From Cognatundibacterium squillarum (GTDB lineage: Bacteria; Pseudomonadota; Gammaproteobacteria; Burkholderiales; Burkholderiaceae_D), in assembly GCF_014652435.1 (NCBI RefSeq), contig NZ_BMYU01000002.1, positions 310,001 to 374,000 of the forward strand: 64,000 bases of DNA. The letters run 5' to 3'. Numbering within the stretch: position 1 is the stretch's first letter; each line of letters opens with the position of its first letter. A model generated the notes under the pieces. The model ran no database searches. It was not told the DNA's origin and saw only the letters and a list, made by a program, of their open reading frames with translations. The position numbers were made by a program, and so were the translations under genes. Shown here piece after piece: positions 48,270 through 57,114 of the stretch.

Positions 48270-49448
48270 GTGAAATACCCGAAGGCGAAGCAATTTTTCC
48301 GCGTCAGCGCAGCGGCTGGTTTGTGTGCACTGGTCACTGCATGCGGTGGCAGCACCGATAAAACCACGCTGGCACAAACGGATTATCTGAATCCCGGCAC
48401 CGCGTGGCCAACCGGCGTGGCGGTTGCCGGTCACCGTGGCGCATCCGCACTGCGTCCGGAACATACGCTGGCCTCGTACCAGAAAGCGATTGATGACGGC
48501 GCGGATATCGTGGAACCGGATCTGGTCAGCACTAAAGATGGTGTACTGGTCGCCCGCCATGAAAACGAAATTTCCGGCACCACCGACGTTTCATCCAAAA
48601 CCCAGTTTGCCGACCGTAAAAAAACCAAAGTCATCGATGGCATTCCGGTCACTGGCTGGTTCACCGAAGATTTCACGCTGGCAGAACTGAAAACCCTGCG
48701 TGCCAAAGAACGCATTCCGCTGAACCGTCCTGCGAATACGGCTTTCGACGGTCAGTTTGAAATTCCGACGCTGCAGGAAGTGATTGATCTGGTGCGCCAG
48801 CAATCGCAGGCAAAAGGCCGCACCATCGGCATTTATCCGGAAACCAAGCATCCGACTTACTTCAAAAGCATTGGTCTGCCACTGGAAAAGCGTCTGGTGG
48901 ATACACTGAAAGCGAATGGCTACAAGGGTAAAGATGCTGCCGTGTATATTCAGTCGTTTGAAGTGGCGAACCTGAAAGAAATCCGCGCGATGAGCGATTA
49001 CCGCATCGTGCAACTGATTGATAACCCGAATAATGCACCGGTGAATGGCGTACCGCGCAATGCACCGTATGACTTTGTGGCAGCCGGCAATGGCCGTACT
49101 TACGCCGATCTGATCACACCGGCAGGTCTGAAAGAAATCGCCGCGTATGCCGATGTGGTGGCACCGTACAAAGAAGTCATCATTCCGCGCACTGCCGCCA
49201 ATGAACTGGGTACGCCGACAGCTTTCATTACCAATGCCAAAGCCGCTGGTCTGAAAGTACATACCTGGACACTGCGTCCGGAAAACCCTTTCCTGCCGGT
49301 CAGTCTGCGTCAGGGCGACGTCAACTCGCCTAGCCAGCGCGGTGATTCCATCAGCGAAATCCACGCTTATCTGAAAGCCGGACTGGACGGTTTCTTTACT
49401 GACGATTCCGCCGTCGGTAAAACCGCCGTCAACAGCTTCAAAAAATAA
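48270..49448 (+). CDS. Lipoprotein glycerophosphodiester phosphodiesterase
   Basis: A 392-residue enzyme that hydrolyses glycerophosphodiesters to glycerol-3-phosphate and an alcohol. Catalytic blocks are GHRGASALRPEHTLASYQKAI and IVEPDLVSTKDGVLVARHE, giving the metal-binding Glu/Asp/His set, with KHPTY later. The lipobox is LVTACGG, so it is lipid-anchored in the periplasm. AGGAG is six bases before GTG at 48270 and directly against an ATG at 48264, so GTG is the better start. Size and long insert fit the GlpQ group. Confidence 0.92.
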   Translation: MKYPKAKQFFRVSAAAGLCALVTACGGSTDKTTLAQTDYLNPGTAWPTGVAVAGHRGASALRPEHTLASYQKAIDDGADIVEPDLVSTKDGVLVARHENEISGTTDVSSKTQFADRKKTKVIDGIPVTGWFTEDFTLAELKTLRAKERIPLNRPANTAFDGQFEIPTLQEVIDLVRQQSQAKGRTIGIYPETKHPTYFKSIGLPLEKRLVDTLKANGYKGKDAAVYIQSFEVANLKEIRAMSDYRIVQLIDNPNNAPVNGVPRNAPYDFVAAGNGRTYADLITPAGLKEIAAYADVVAPYKEVIIPRTAANELGTPTAFITNAKAAGLKVHTWTLRPENPFLPVSLRQGDVNSPSQRGDSISEIHAYLKAGLDGFFTDDSAVGKTAVNSFKK

Positions 49449-49646
49449 GCCACTGACGATTCCGCGCTATGCCTGCACAAGCTGCAGGTATAGCGCTTCA
49501 TCCCGCCGGAACTTCCCGCCGCTCACTCTGAAGTCGTTGAAGTCAGCACATTTGCCTGAAATCGACGGTTTACTCCAGCTTTTCAGCATTATCAAAAACA
49601 ACACATCCGGTATCATCGCGCTTGTCTATTACTTTATGGCAAGCCA

Positions 49647-49949
49647 ATGGGGTCATTGTTTTCACTGATACTGATGTCAACTGCAGGTGCTCTGCTGCTG
49701 GCCTGCATCTTTTTCATTGCACTGCCCTTCAACGCACCGCGCAAAGCCTTTCGTATCGCCGTCGCATTCATCTGCGGCGCGGTTTTCGCCGAATTACTGA
49801 CCTTAGGCGTATACACTCTGCTATTTCCGCTGGCATCGGCACTGACCTTACATATACCGCTGTTTCTCGGCGCAATCGCCATCAACCCATTGATTGGCGG
49901 CTGCATGATGCTGCGCCTTGCACGCAAGCGCGGACTACTGAGCGATTAG
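49647..49949 (+). CDS. Small membrane protein, function unknown
   Basis: A 100-residue protein with three hydrophobic stretches (about 5-30, 38-60 and 65-90) and a basic C-terminus (RLARKRGLLSD). It has no match I recognise. A hairpin terminator directly after it supports its being a real gene. The start has no strong ribosome binding site. Confidence 0.55.
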   Translation: MGSLFSLILMSTAGALLLACIFFIALPFNAPRKAFRIAVAFICGAVFAELLTLGVYTLLFPLASALTLHIPLFLGAIAINPLIGGCMMLRLARKRGLLSD

Positions 49950-49980
49950 CCTGCATCAGGATCTGACACGACAAAACAAA

Positions 49981-50010
49981 AACGCTGGCTTCGCAGGCCA
50001 GCGTTTTTTG
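49981..50010 (+). terminator. Intrinsic terminator
   Basis: AACGCTGGC and its complement around a 7-base loop, followed by six T. It ends the small membrane-protein gene and may also serve the converging gene at 50048. Confidence 0.85.
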
Positions 50011-50047
50011 TTATTACCGGATTCAGCCGGATTCCGTCGTATTCAGA

Positions 50048-50572
50048 TCAGGCTGGCAACGCGGTAAAAGGTGTTTCGACGTTACGGAATGCAGCAATAC
50101 CGCTGATCAGTTGATTCACATACGGCACAGAGCCGGTCAGGCGAACCGACAACCAGCGGTTCAGACGCAGACGCAAGCCTTTTTCCGCACCGGATGTATT
50201 CAGCGACGCTGGCGCCATCTGTTCCAGTGCTATCATCGAGTCCGCAGTCAGACCGATACGGGTTTCAAACAACCCCTGACGCATGACCAGCGCAGATCCT
50301 TCCAGAGAAGCCAGCACCTGACCAGACGGCACCGGTGCATCACCGTTTGCCGGATCACGCCGCCATTCCTTCAGCTGCCGCAGCGCACGCCAGCCCAGCC
50401 AGCACACAGACAGAACCAACCCCGCCAGCATAATTCCCTCAGGCAGATGCCCGTTCAGCACACCCGAAAACAAAACCATGAAAAACGCCGCGATACTTGC
50501 CAGCTCAGTCAACGCCAGTCTGAACGCCGCCTGAACCGCAAAAACCTTCGCTGAAATCTGAATTTTACGCAT
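50048..50572 (-). CDS. Membrane protein of unknown function
   Basis: A 174-residue protein with two hydrophobic segments near the N-terminus (about 20-65, LASIAAFFMVLFSGVLNG and GIMLAGLVLSVCWLGW) and a soluble C-terminal part of about 100 residues. That part looks like a YcxB/PH-like domain by strand pattern, but this is weak. The ATG at 50572 is a guess; the frame is open 39 bases further upstream. It is divergent from dbpA. Confidence 0.6.
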   Translation of the reverse strand: MRKIQISAKVFAVQAAFRLALTELASIAAFFMVLFSGVLNGHLPEGIMLAGLVLSVCWLGWRALRQLKEWRRDPANGDAPVPSGQVLASLEGSALVMRQGLFETRIGLTADSMIALEQMAPASLNTSGAEKGLRLRLNRWLSVRLTGSVPYVNQLISGIAAFRNVETPFTALPA

Positions 50573-50747
50573 GGAAATATGCACAAAGTGATAACAAGCG
50601 CGAACATACACTTGCCATATGTATTTTGCAAGAGATTTCCCTCAGAGCAATGCATTCTTTCTGCAAGAAAACCGCAGAAGGGTCTCACATCACCTACAAT
50701 ACCGCCTTCGGCGGGCCTGTTGCCTGCCAGTTTATGTAAAGCGTTCC

Positions 50748-52133
50748 ATGTCAGACACACTCTCCTTCAGTTCCCTTCCCTTACAAGCCGCCCTGCTCGA
50801 CAATCTGGCCAGCCTTGGCTATGAGCAAATGACGCCGATTCAGGCGGCGGCCTTGCCGGTCATCCTGCAGCAGCGCGATCTGATTGCGCAGGCAAAAACC
50901 GGTTCCGGCAAAACGGCGGCATTCGGGCTGGGGTTGCTGAACAAGCTGAACCCGACATACTTTGCGGTGCAGGGTCTGGTGATTTGTCCGACACGCGAAC
51001 TGGCAGATCAGGTTGCCAACGAATTACGCCGCCTTGCGCGCCGCATCGAAAACGTCAAAATCGTCACGCTGACCGGCGGCATTCCTATGCGTCCGCAAAT
51101 TGCCTCGTTGGAATTCGGTGCGCACATCGTGGTTGGCACACCGGGCCGCCTGATTGATCACATCAGCCGCGGCACGCTGCGACTGAATGCCATTCAAACG
51201 CTGGTTCTGGATGAAGCAGACCGCATGGTGGATATGGGCTTTTATGATGATATTTACGATATCGCCGCTGCCTGCTCGCCGCGCCGTCAGACGCTGCTGT
51301 TCTCAGCAACCTATCCGGATGATATCCGCGCCGCCAGCGAACAATTGCTGAATCAGCCGGAAGAAATTCAGGTCGAAGTACAGCACAGCGCAAATCAGAT
51401 TCAGCAATGGTTTTTTCAGACCACGCCGGAACAGCGCAATGCTGCCGTGGGCCGCTTACTGCAACACTATCAACCGGCTTCCAGCATTGCGTTTTGTAAT
51501 ACCAAAATTCATTGCCGCGAATTAACCGAAGAATTGCACGCGCAAGGCATCAGCGCACTTGCTCTCCATGGCGACATGGAACAGCGTGACCGCGATGAAG
51601 TGCTGATCCGCTTCGCGAATCAAAGCTGCTCGGTACTGGTCGCGACCGACGTTGCCGCACGCGGTCTGGATATTCAGAATCTCGGCGCTGTAATCAACGT
51701 TGATGTGTCAAAAGACAGCGAAGTGCATATCCACCGTATTGGACGCAGTGGACGCGCAGGTGAACAGGGTCTGGCGCTGACTCTGGTCACGCCGGGCGAA
51801 AAGAAATGGGTGCGCAATATCGAAGAATACAGCGGCGAACAGGCGCAATGGCTGGAGCTGGACAGTCTTGATGTCAATAACGATGCTCCGCTGCAGGCTC
51901 CGATGATGACACTGTGCATTCAGGCCGGTAAAAAAGACAAAATGCGCCCCGGCGATTTGCTCGGCGCGCTGTGCGCCGACCTCGGTCTGCAAAAAGCACA
52001 AGTCGGTAAAATCAACGTCGGCGACTTCGTCACCTTCGTCGCCATCGAACGCAGCATTGCCGAAGACACGCTCGAACGCCTGTCACGCACCCAGATCAAG
52101 GGCCGCCAGTTCCGTATGCGCATGGTCGGATGA
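50748..52133 (+). CDS. dbpA: DEAD-box RNA helicase DbpA
   Basis: A 461-residue ATP-dependent RNA helicase that acts in 50S ribosomal subunit assembly by binding hairpin 92 of 23S rRNA. Motifs in order: Q motif MTPIQAAALP, motif I AKTGSGKTAAFG, PTRELADQ, GTPGRL, DEAD in VLDEADRMVDMG, SAT in LFSATYPDD, and HRIGRSGRAG. The C-terminal 75 residues (KDKMRPGDLLGALCADLG to KGRQFRMRMVG) are the DbpA-specific RNA-binding domain. A small CCGCC-TTCG-GGCGG hairpin lies about 35 bases before the start. The last 14 codons are duplicated at 54364. Confidence 0.96.
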   Translation: MSDTLSFSSLPLQAALLDNLASLGYEQMTPIQAAALPVILQQRDLIAQAKTGSGKTAAFGLGLLNKLNPTYFAVQGLVICPTRELADQVANELRRLARRIENVKIVTLTGGIPMRPQIASLEFGAHIVVGTPGRLIDHISRGTLRLNAIQTLVLDEADRMVDMGFYDDIYDIAAACSPRRQTLLFSATYPDDIRAASEQLLNQPEEIQVEVQHSANQIQQWFFQTTPEQRNAAVGRLLQHYQPASSIAFCNTKIHCRELTEELHAQGISALALHGDMEQRDRDEVLIRFANQSCSVLVATDVAARGLDIQNLGAVINVDVSKDSEVHIHRIGRSGRAGEQGLALTLVTPGEKKWVRNIEEYSGEQAQWLELDSLDVNNDAPLQAPMMTLCIQAGKKDKMRPGDLLGALCADLGLQKAQVGKINVGDFVTFVAIERSIAEDTLERLSRTQIKGRQFRMRMVG

Positions 52134-52204
52134 AGCGGACGCGGGGTCACCGTCATCAGGTACAAATTGAAGTAAAAAGGGAGCTGATGCCAGCTCCCTT
52201 TTTA
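52091..52204 (+). repeat. Duplicated dbpA tail and terminator, copy 1
   Basis: This 114-base stretch comprises the last 14 codons of dbpA, its stop and an intrinsic terminator (14-base perfect stem TAAAAAGGGAGCTG at 52173-52204). It recurs at 54364-54477 without any length difference; I count 8 mismatches. Confidence 0.9.
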
Positions 52205-52236
52205 ACTTACGTTCTGCTGATACGACAGGGAATTTG

Positions 52237-52345
52237 ACTAAGCTGAATCGAAGTACAGACTGCACCCCGTCAAAGAGCCCATATCCTGCTGTGCCCGATA
52301 CTCGTCGCCCCGGCACATTACAAATTGCCACTTCCCATTACATGA
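52237..52345 (-). pseudogene. Remnant of a LecA-like domain gene 3' end
   Basis: Read on the minus strand, the end of this stretch gives RGAVCTSIQLS, nearly identical to the C-terminus RGAVCVSIQLG of the large gene at 54507. Upstream, GGCAATTTG and shorter blocks keep the alignment, but indels and stops (SGNL then stop) destroy the frame. In both places this sequence directly faces a dbpA tail and terminator, so the duplicated block is larger than the dbpA part. The remaining 80 bases up to 52425 hold nothing clear. Confidence 0.55.
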
Positions 52346-52425
52346 AGCCCCACCGCTGACCCGCTGCTGCGCGGGCCCGGGTGTAGCTTTTTAAGCTCTT
52401 TATCCACTTTCCTTTACGTTGTGTT

Positions 52426-54150
52426 TTAATTTATTTTCCTGGCTGGCAGGTTACGCCCGCCCTGTGTCAAGATTAACTGCTGAACTTTACCATCTGCAGT
52501 TTTCTCGAATTTAAATATTGCCCCCACATCCGGCGCATTGAAAGTATCTGCACTGACAGGGCTAATCGTCACAGGCCCTTGTCCCGTTGCTTGTACGATG
52601 AACTTGCTTCCTTCACGACGCACACTCAGAATGAAATCAGGATTGAGTTCGTAGTTACCGACATAGATGTCAAATTGCTCCGGGGACATGGCGAAGGTTT
52701 TTGGTGCTTCGGGCAAGGCTTCGTTCAACCTTGGATGTGAAACAACAGTACCTTGCTGATGTACGACTGCTTCCGTTACTTCACCACCTGCATTGCGCTT
52801 GAATTCGATACGCAGTAAAGAATTATGGTCTTTAAAAAAGCCATTTTGCGAATATGCCTTCAAGACTGTGCGAGGGCCATTTGTCCTCGTCATCACTAAG
52901 TTCTCGCCCTCGCGCACGAAGAAGCGCCGGTTCTTGTCGTCGATGCGGTAAACGCCAGCAAACTGATCCAGTGTTTTCTGATCGAGTTTAACTGGTTTGA
53001 ATTCCGGAATCGGCTTGCCAATCGCAGTGGCAGCTAGGCGCATCGAGACCATCTCAGGCTGGGCCAGACCGCTATCGGCATTGGTCAGCACGGCCACAAA
53101 AACTTTCTCTTTCGGCAGACTCAGAGCATAGGTAGCGTAACCGGGAATGCCTCCGCCATGGGATATCATCGTTTGAGATTCAAACTGCCCCACAGCCCAG
53201 CCAAAACCGTAGTTAGTATCCTGAGCGTTTTTTAGTTTGTATGGTGTGAAGGCACGTTTCCAATGCTCGGCCTTCAGCAATTTTCCGGCATTGATTGCAG
53301 CATCCCATTTCGCCAGATCGTCAACAGTCGATGTCAGTGCGCCTGCGGCATATGGCTGAGTCATACTGATTCTGATGCTTGGCTCGAATCCGCTGGCACT
53401 TTGCGTGTAACCGGCCGCACGCACTTGTTGGCTACGTTCGTAACCTTCGTAGGAAGAATCCTTCATCCCGAGCGGAGTGAACAAACGCTTCTCGACAAAT
53501 TTCGCATAGGTCTCGCCGCTGACTTTTTCAATGATAGCGCCGAGCAAGAAATATCCAGAGTTATTGTATTTATAGGCAGTGCCCGGTTCAAACTCTAAGG
53601 GATCATTTTTAAAGCTGTCTACCATTGCCTGCACACTGATATCCTTACCGGCGGTCGCGAGGAAACCCGGCTTGCCGGTGTAACTTGGAATGCCGGAAGT
53701 ATGCGTTAACAAGTGTTCGATCGTTATACGTTTTCCGCTTTCAGGGTAGTCCGGAAAAAACTTAGTCACCGGATCATCCAGAGCAATCTTTCCTTCTTCC
53801 ACGAGTTGCAATATTCCGACTGCAGTAAATTGCTTGGAAATCGATCCTAAGCGCATGACATGGTCAGCTTTTAGTGCTTCTTGTTTTTCGACATTGGCGA
53901 GTCCGTAGCCTTTTCGCAATAAGACTTTACCGTCTTTCACGACGATGATGCTGGCACCGGGTTGATCAGCTTTGTAATAGGTGGCACCGATCTGATCGAG
54001 CTGCTGAGTGACCGGGTCCGTATTCAGCACATTTATCGAGCTTGACGACGATGGATGCTCTGTTTGTGCCTGTGTGACAGAGGATTGCACCAGTAAAAGC
54101 GCGGCGATTGCGATCGGTGTTAAATATAGTTTTTGGAATATCGCGGTCAT
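52426..54150 (-). CDS. Exported serine hydrolase with C-terminal DUF3471-like domain
   Basis: A 574-residue exported enzyme of the class C beta-lactamase fold. The signal peptide ends TQA-QTEH. SxxK is SISK in MRLGSISKQFTAVG, the second motif is YKYNNSGYFLLG, and the third is the HGG of MISHGGGIPGY. Residues about 390-574 are two beta-rich repeats starting with LDQFAGVYRID and FDIYVGNYELNPDF. AGGA precedes the ATG at 54150. The gene is less GC-rich than dbpA and is bracketed by direct repeats of the dbpA tail, so it looks newly placed. Substrate unknown. Confidence 0.9.
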   Translation of the reverse strand: MTAIFQKLYLTPIAIAALLLVQSSVTQAQTEHPSSSSSINVLNTDPVTQQLDQIGATYYKADQPGASIIVVKDGKVLLRKGYGLANVEKQEALKADHVMRLGSISKQFTAVGILQLVEEGKIALDDPVTKFFPDYPESGKRITIEHLLTHTSGIPSYTGKPGFLATAGKDISVQAMVDSFKNDPLEFEPGTAYKYNNSGYFLLGAIIEKVSGETYAKFVEKRLFTPLGMKDSSYEGYERSQQVRAAGYTQSASGFEPSIRISMTQPYAAGALTSTVDDLAKWDAAINAGKLLKAEHWKRAFTPYKLKNAQDTNYGFGWAVGQFESQTMISHGGGIPGYATYALSLPKEKVFVAVLTNADSGLAQPEMVSMRLAATAIGKPIPEFKPVKLDQKTLDQFAGVYRIDDKNRRFFVREGENLVMTRTNGPRTVLKAYSQNGFFKDHNSLLRIEFKRNAGGEVTEAVVHQQGTVVSHPRLNEALPEAPKTFAMSPEQFDIYVGNYELNPDFILSVRREGSKFIVQATGQGPVTISPVSADTFNAPDVGAIFKFEKTADGKVQQLILTQGGRNLPARKIN

Positions 54151-54363
54151 AGGATGTCCTGATGGTTGATAGGTCGTATACAAAGGTCGTATTGGTCAGA
54201 CAGGCGCATGTTATCGTCGGCACATGCTGCCGTTTTGGGGAATGCGACGAACTGCAAAAATCGGGGGTTTAACCGGTGGAATATGGCATTTCAGCAAGTT
54301 GCCGCATACCGTCAGTCGCGTTTTTTTTAAATGTTGCAATGCTGAAACTGCCTTTTTTCACCG

Positions 54364-54477
54364 CCAGATCAAAGGCCGCCAGTTCCGTATGCGCATGGTA
54401 GGCTGAGGCGAACGCGGAGTTACCGTTATCAGGTACAAATTGAAGTAAAAAGGGAGCTGATGCCAGCTCCCTTTTTA
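54364..54477 (+). repeat. Duplicated dbpA tail and terminator, copy 2
   Basis: Second copy of the dbpA 3' end, again encoding KGRQFRMRMVG and stop and carrying the identical 14-base terminator stem (54446-54477). The three changes within the codons before the stop are all synonymous. Sequence upstream of 54364 is not dbpA-like, so this is a tail without a gene. The terminator now faces the lectin-domain gene. Confidence 0.9.
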
Positions 54478-54506
54478 TCTTGCATTTTCCTGTTTCTATC
54501 CGGCAT

Positions 54507-56345
54507 TTAACCAAGCTGAATCGACACGCAGACAGCTCCCCGATTGTCAGTCAGACCGGCGCCGTAATGTCCTTTCAGATCGTCGTTAATACATAACTCC
54601 AAATTGCCGCTGTAGCCGGCAGGCAGGCTTACCGGACCATTGCCGATCAGTATGACTTTTCCACCCTCTCCGCCGATGCGTCCCATCAAAGCGCCCATAT
54701 TCGCCTGCAGGTCAGCATCGACCGAAGGATAACCGTGCTGCTTCATGATGAGTCCGGGGCAGCCTGCAGCGTCGTATAAACTCCCGTTGTCGGTATTCGG
54801 ATCAGCAGTCCAGCTGCCGGACAAATACCTTACGCTGATTTTGCTGTCTGCCTGCACTGCAAGCCCCGTATCCTGCCAGGCTTGATTTGCCTGCACGGTA
54901 TAGTCGATGGTTGTCGGGCCCAGTGTCAGCTGTACAAAACCGATCAGCGGAAAATTCTCTTGCGCATTCCACGGAATCGCCGGTGGGTTGCTGGTGTACC
55001 AGTAGGTATCCGGATTTGCAAAGCCTTGTAAGCGATCGGTAAACCCGCTGGCGTAGGCGTAGGTATATTGAGAAACTGCATACAAATACGGGTCGTAGTA
55101 CAGCGGGTTGTTACTGATCCCGGCACCGATCCAGTCACTCAGTTTTCCCTGCGTGGCCGCCAGCGAAAGCAGAAAGAACAGTTCACCGGTCTTGATACCG
55201 GAAACCGTATCCGAACTGAATGTCATGCCGTACAAATTCGTATTTGTTTTCTTCGCATGATCCGCAATGCTCGTTGCGCTGTTACTCCAGCCAAAGACAA
55301 TGCCTGCCATCAGATCGCCAACGATGCGTCCGCTCAGGTCGTTGTAAATGCCGTTGGTGGCATACGCGCTCCCCTGAGTGCTATCCGATGGCACAACAAC
55401 ATAGGCTGGATTATTCCCGTAAATACCTGTTCCCGCATTCATCGCGGCATTCGTAATGTAGATCGAAAACGTTCCGCTCACCGTGCCGCTGCCTGTCATC
55501 AGCACACCCGCTGTTCCTTTCGGAATTTTCAGACTGGTCAGCGTCTGATCGCTGTCTGGATTCAGATCTGTCTGAAACTTTGCCGTTAACGTATAGCTTT
55601 GCTGCAGATCGAAACCACTTAATTGTCCCGGTATGGCAGGTGCACCGGAGTAACCAAACAGCACACCGTTCAGCTCAGATTTTGCGGGGAGTCCTTTAGC
55701 AGGACTAGTGTAATCGGCAATAGTTAACGGTGTCTGACTGGTTGAGGTTTGCAGCGCAGTCAGGAGTGCAGTCCAGTCGTGATAACTGGATGGTGACGCG
55801 GAAGCCGACATCACCCGGCAAATTTCCTTATCATTCCGGATCACTGCATCAGGAACCTGCGCTGCAACCAGACTGACGATGTCCGGACTGGCACTGACCG
55901 GATTAACCGAAGTGGCAAGCAAGGCTGCGCCTGTCGTTGCATCCCGCAGCATGGTACCTGCCGCGGCTGAAATGCCATCCACGTAAGAAAGATCAATATT
56001 GCTGGAATTGCTTGGCAACACCGTTGTTTCAAAAACGATGTAAGGCACATTGCCGGGCTGCCCCGGATTCGGCGAAGCCGTTAATGCAGCGGCACCATAG
56101 TTCACATAAATCCGGCCGTTAAAGTTATCCAGCGAAAATGTGTATTGCAACGGGTTGCTGCTGAAGTAAGGAAGGCTGACCTCAGCCTGCATCGCACTCA
56201 GTTTAAACGACTGCCAGCCGGCGTCTGTATACACTTTCCCGGCGACGGTCACTGTGGTCGCCATACTACTGTCAAAGCTGACCCAGATTTCCTCTGGCGT
56301 ATAAGTCTTTTGATTGTTACTGATGATAAATGTAGTCGCAACCAT
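54507..56345 (-). CDS. Large protein with GH64-like region and LecA-like lectin domain
   Basis: A 612-residue protein. The C-terminal 125 residues (ANQAWQDTGLAV to GAVCVSIQLG) resemble the galactose-binding lectin PA-IL/LecA: NGSLYDAAG, GALMGRIGG, and the calcium-site region NLELCINDDL followed by TDNRG. The first 480 residues look like the beta-rich part of GH64/thaumatin-like beta-1,3-glucanases (IDLSYVDGIS, RIYVNYGAA), which is a weaker call. There is no signal peptide. AAGGA at eight bases supports ATG at 56345 over 56351. Both its end and the dbpA tail facing it are duplicated at 52.2 kb. Confidence 0.7.
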   Translation of the reverse strand: MVATTFIISNNQKTYTPEEIWVSFDSSMATTVTVAGKVYTDAGWQSFKLSAMQAEVSLPYFSSNPLQYTFSLDNFNGRIYVNYGAAALTASPNPGQPGNVPYIVFETTVLPSNSSNIDLSYVDGISAAAGTMLRDATTGAALLATSVNPVSASPDIVSLVAAQVPDAVIRNDKEICRVMSASASPSSYHDWTALLTALQTSTSQTPLTIADYTSPAKGLPAKSELNGVLFGYSGAPAIPGQLSGFDLQQSYTLTAKFQTDLNPDSDQTLTSLKIPKGTAGVLMTGSGTVSGTFSIYITNAAMNAGTGIYGNNPAYVVVPSDSTQGSAYATNGIYNDLSGRIVGDLMAGIVFGWSNSATSIADHAKKTNTNLYGMTFSSDTVSGIKTGELFFLLSLAATQGKLSDWIGAGISNNPLYYDPYLYAVSQYTYAYASGFTDRLQGFANPDTYWYTSNPPAIPWNAQENFPLIGFVQLTLGPTTIDYTVQANQAWQDTGLAVQADSKISVRYLSGSWTADPNTDNGSLYDAAGCPGLIMKQHGYPSVDADLQANMGALMGRIGGEGGKVILIGNGPVSLPAGYSGNLELCINDDLKGHYGAGLTDNRGAVCVSIQLG

Positions 56346-56383
56346 GTTCATTTTCCTTCATCAAGGTGAGGTTACCGGCGGCG

Positions 56384-56413
56384 CGGCAAACACGCTGGAT
56401 AGCGCGTTTGCCG
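56384..56413. other. Strong hairpin in the leader of the lectin-domain gene
   Basis: CGGCAAACACGCT and AGCGCGTTTGCCG form a 13-base stem with one mismatch and a GGAT loop, 39 bases before the start codon at 56345. There is no T run on the minus strand, so it looks like a structured leader rather than a terminator. Confidence 0.55.
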
Positions 56414-56540
56414 TCAATTGCAATCATCGTGCCACGCCTGCCAGCGCGCCTCCCGCTGCAGCGACAGCCGCAGAAACGCCAGCACTGGCAAGTAAATTGA
56501 CATGTCAGAACCGCAGATTACATACCCTTCACAAGGAAAT

Positions 56541-56627
56541 TACTGTGCCAGTATCCGCATCGACATTTTCCGGACAGCCAGACTTTCTGCCGACGACCGC
56601 CGGGTTGCTGTGCTGAACACCGCATTT
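56541..56627 (-). repeat. Dispersed 86-bp intergenic repeat, copy G
   Basis: The only full copy on the minus strand. The hairpin reads TCTGGCTGTCCGGA, where a T-G pair replaces C-G, so RNA pairing is kept. It lies between the lectin-domain gene and the haem operon promoter. Confidence 0.85.
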
Positions 56628-56818
56628 GGCGCATAAATCATCGTTTTGACGCCTGCAGAAGGCTTACTGGCAACAAGTGCATCCAGTGAAGGGGTGGGGT
56701 GGGACATCTGAACGCTCCTCCCGCTTCCAGCGCCACGCCATCCCCGCCTTACCACCGCCTTGTGATTTCTCCCGCAATCAACGTCATTTAGTACGTTAGA
56801 TAAATTTTCACTTCTTTG

Positions 56819-56848
56819 TTGCAAATGATAATGATTCGCATTTATAAT
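56819..56848 (+). promoter_or_regulatory. Fur-controlled promoter of the haem operon
   Basis: TTGCAA (56819-56824) and TATAAT (56843-56848), 18 bases apart, form a strong sigma-70 promoter. The spacer contains AAATGATAATGATTCGCAT (56823-56841), a good match to the Fur box GATAATGATAATCATTATC. Iron-bound Fur would block the promoter. The 266-base leader that follows up to the receptor start holds an unproven short frame rich in Cys and His and no other feature I can name. Confidence 0.85.
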
Positions 56849-57114
56849 GTTTGCACATGGTCGCCGGTGCGGTGCTGGTTTGCTGTCATTGCATCGGTCA
56901 TGGTCAACACGCTCCGCTGTGGCTCAGGCGCTGTTGTGCTGAACAGGCCGGGGATCTCCCTCACTCTTTCCGGCTCAGCGCAATCCAATGCGATACGGCA
57001 CAGCATACGGTGGCTGCTTCCCTGCCCTCACAGGTGAAGCGGCCATTCTCCTGTTGACCTTTCTTAAGATTGCCAGCTTTGTGCCAGCCACGTTTGAATT
57101 TTTCAGGAAGCAAA

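Noticed and set aside
54224..54406. Sixty-codon frame ending in KGRQFRMRMVG
   Set aside because: Only the end is dbpA-like; it is the duplicated tail, and the codons before it are unrelated to any helicase sequence.
56314..56616. Plus-strand frame of 100 codons and a Gly/Ala-rich minus-strand stretch near 56420-56500
   Set aside because: The plus frame starts inside the lectin-domain gene and crosses repeat copy G; the minus stretch is only about 25 codons and has a stop just before it.
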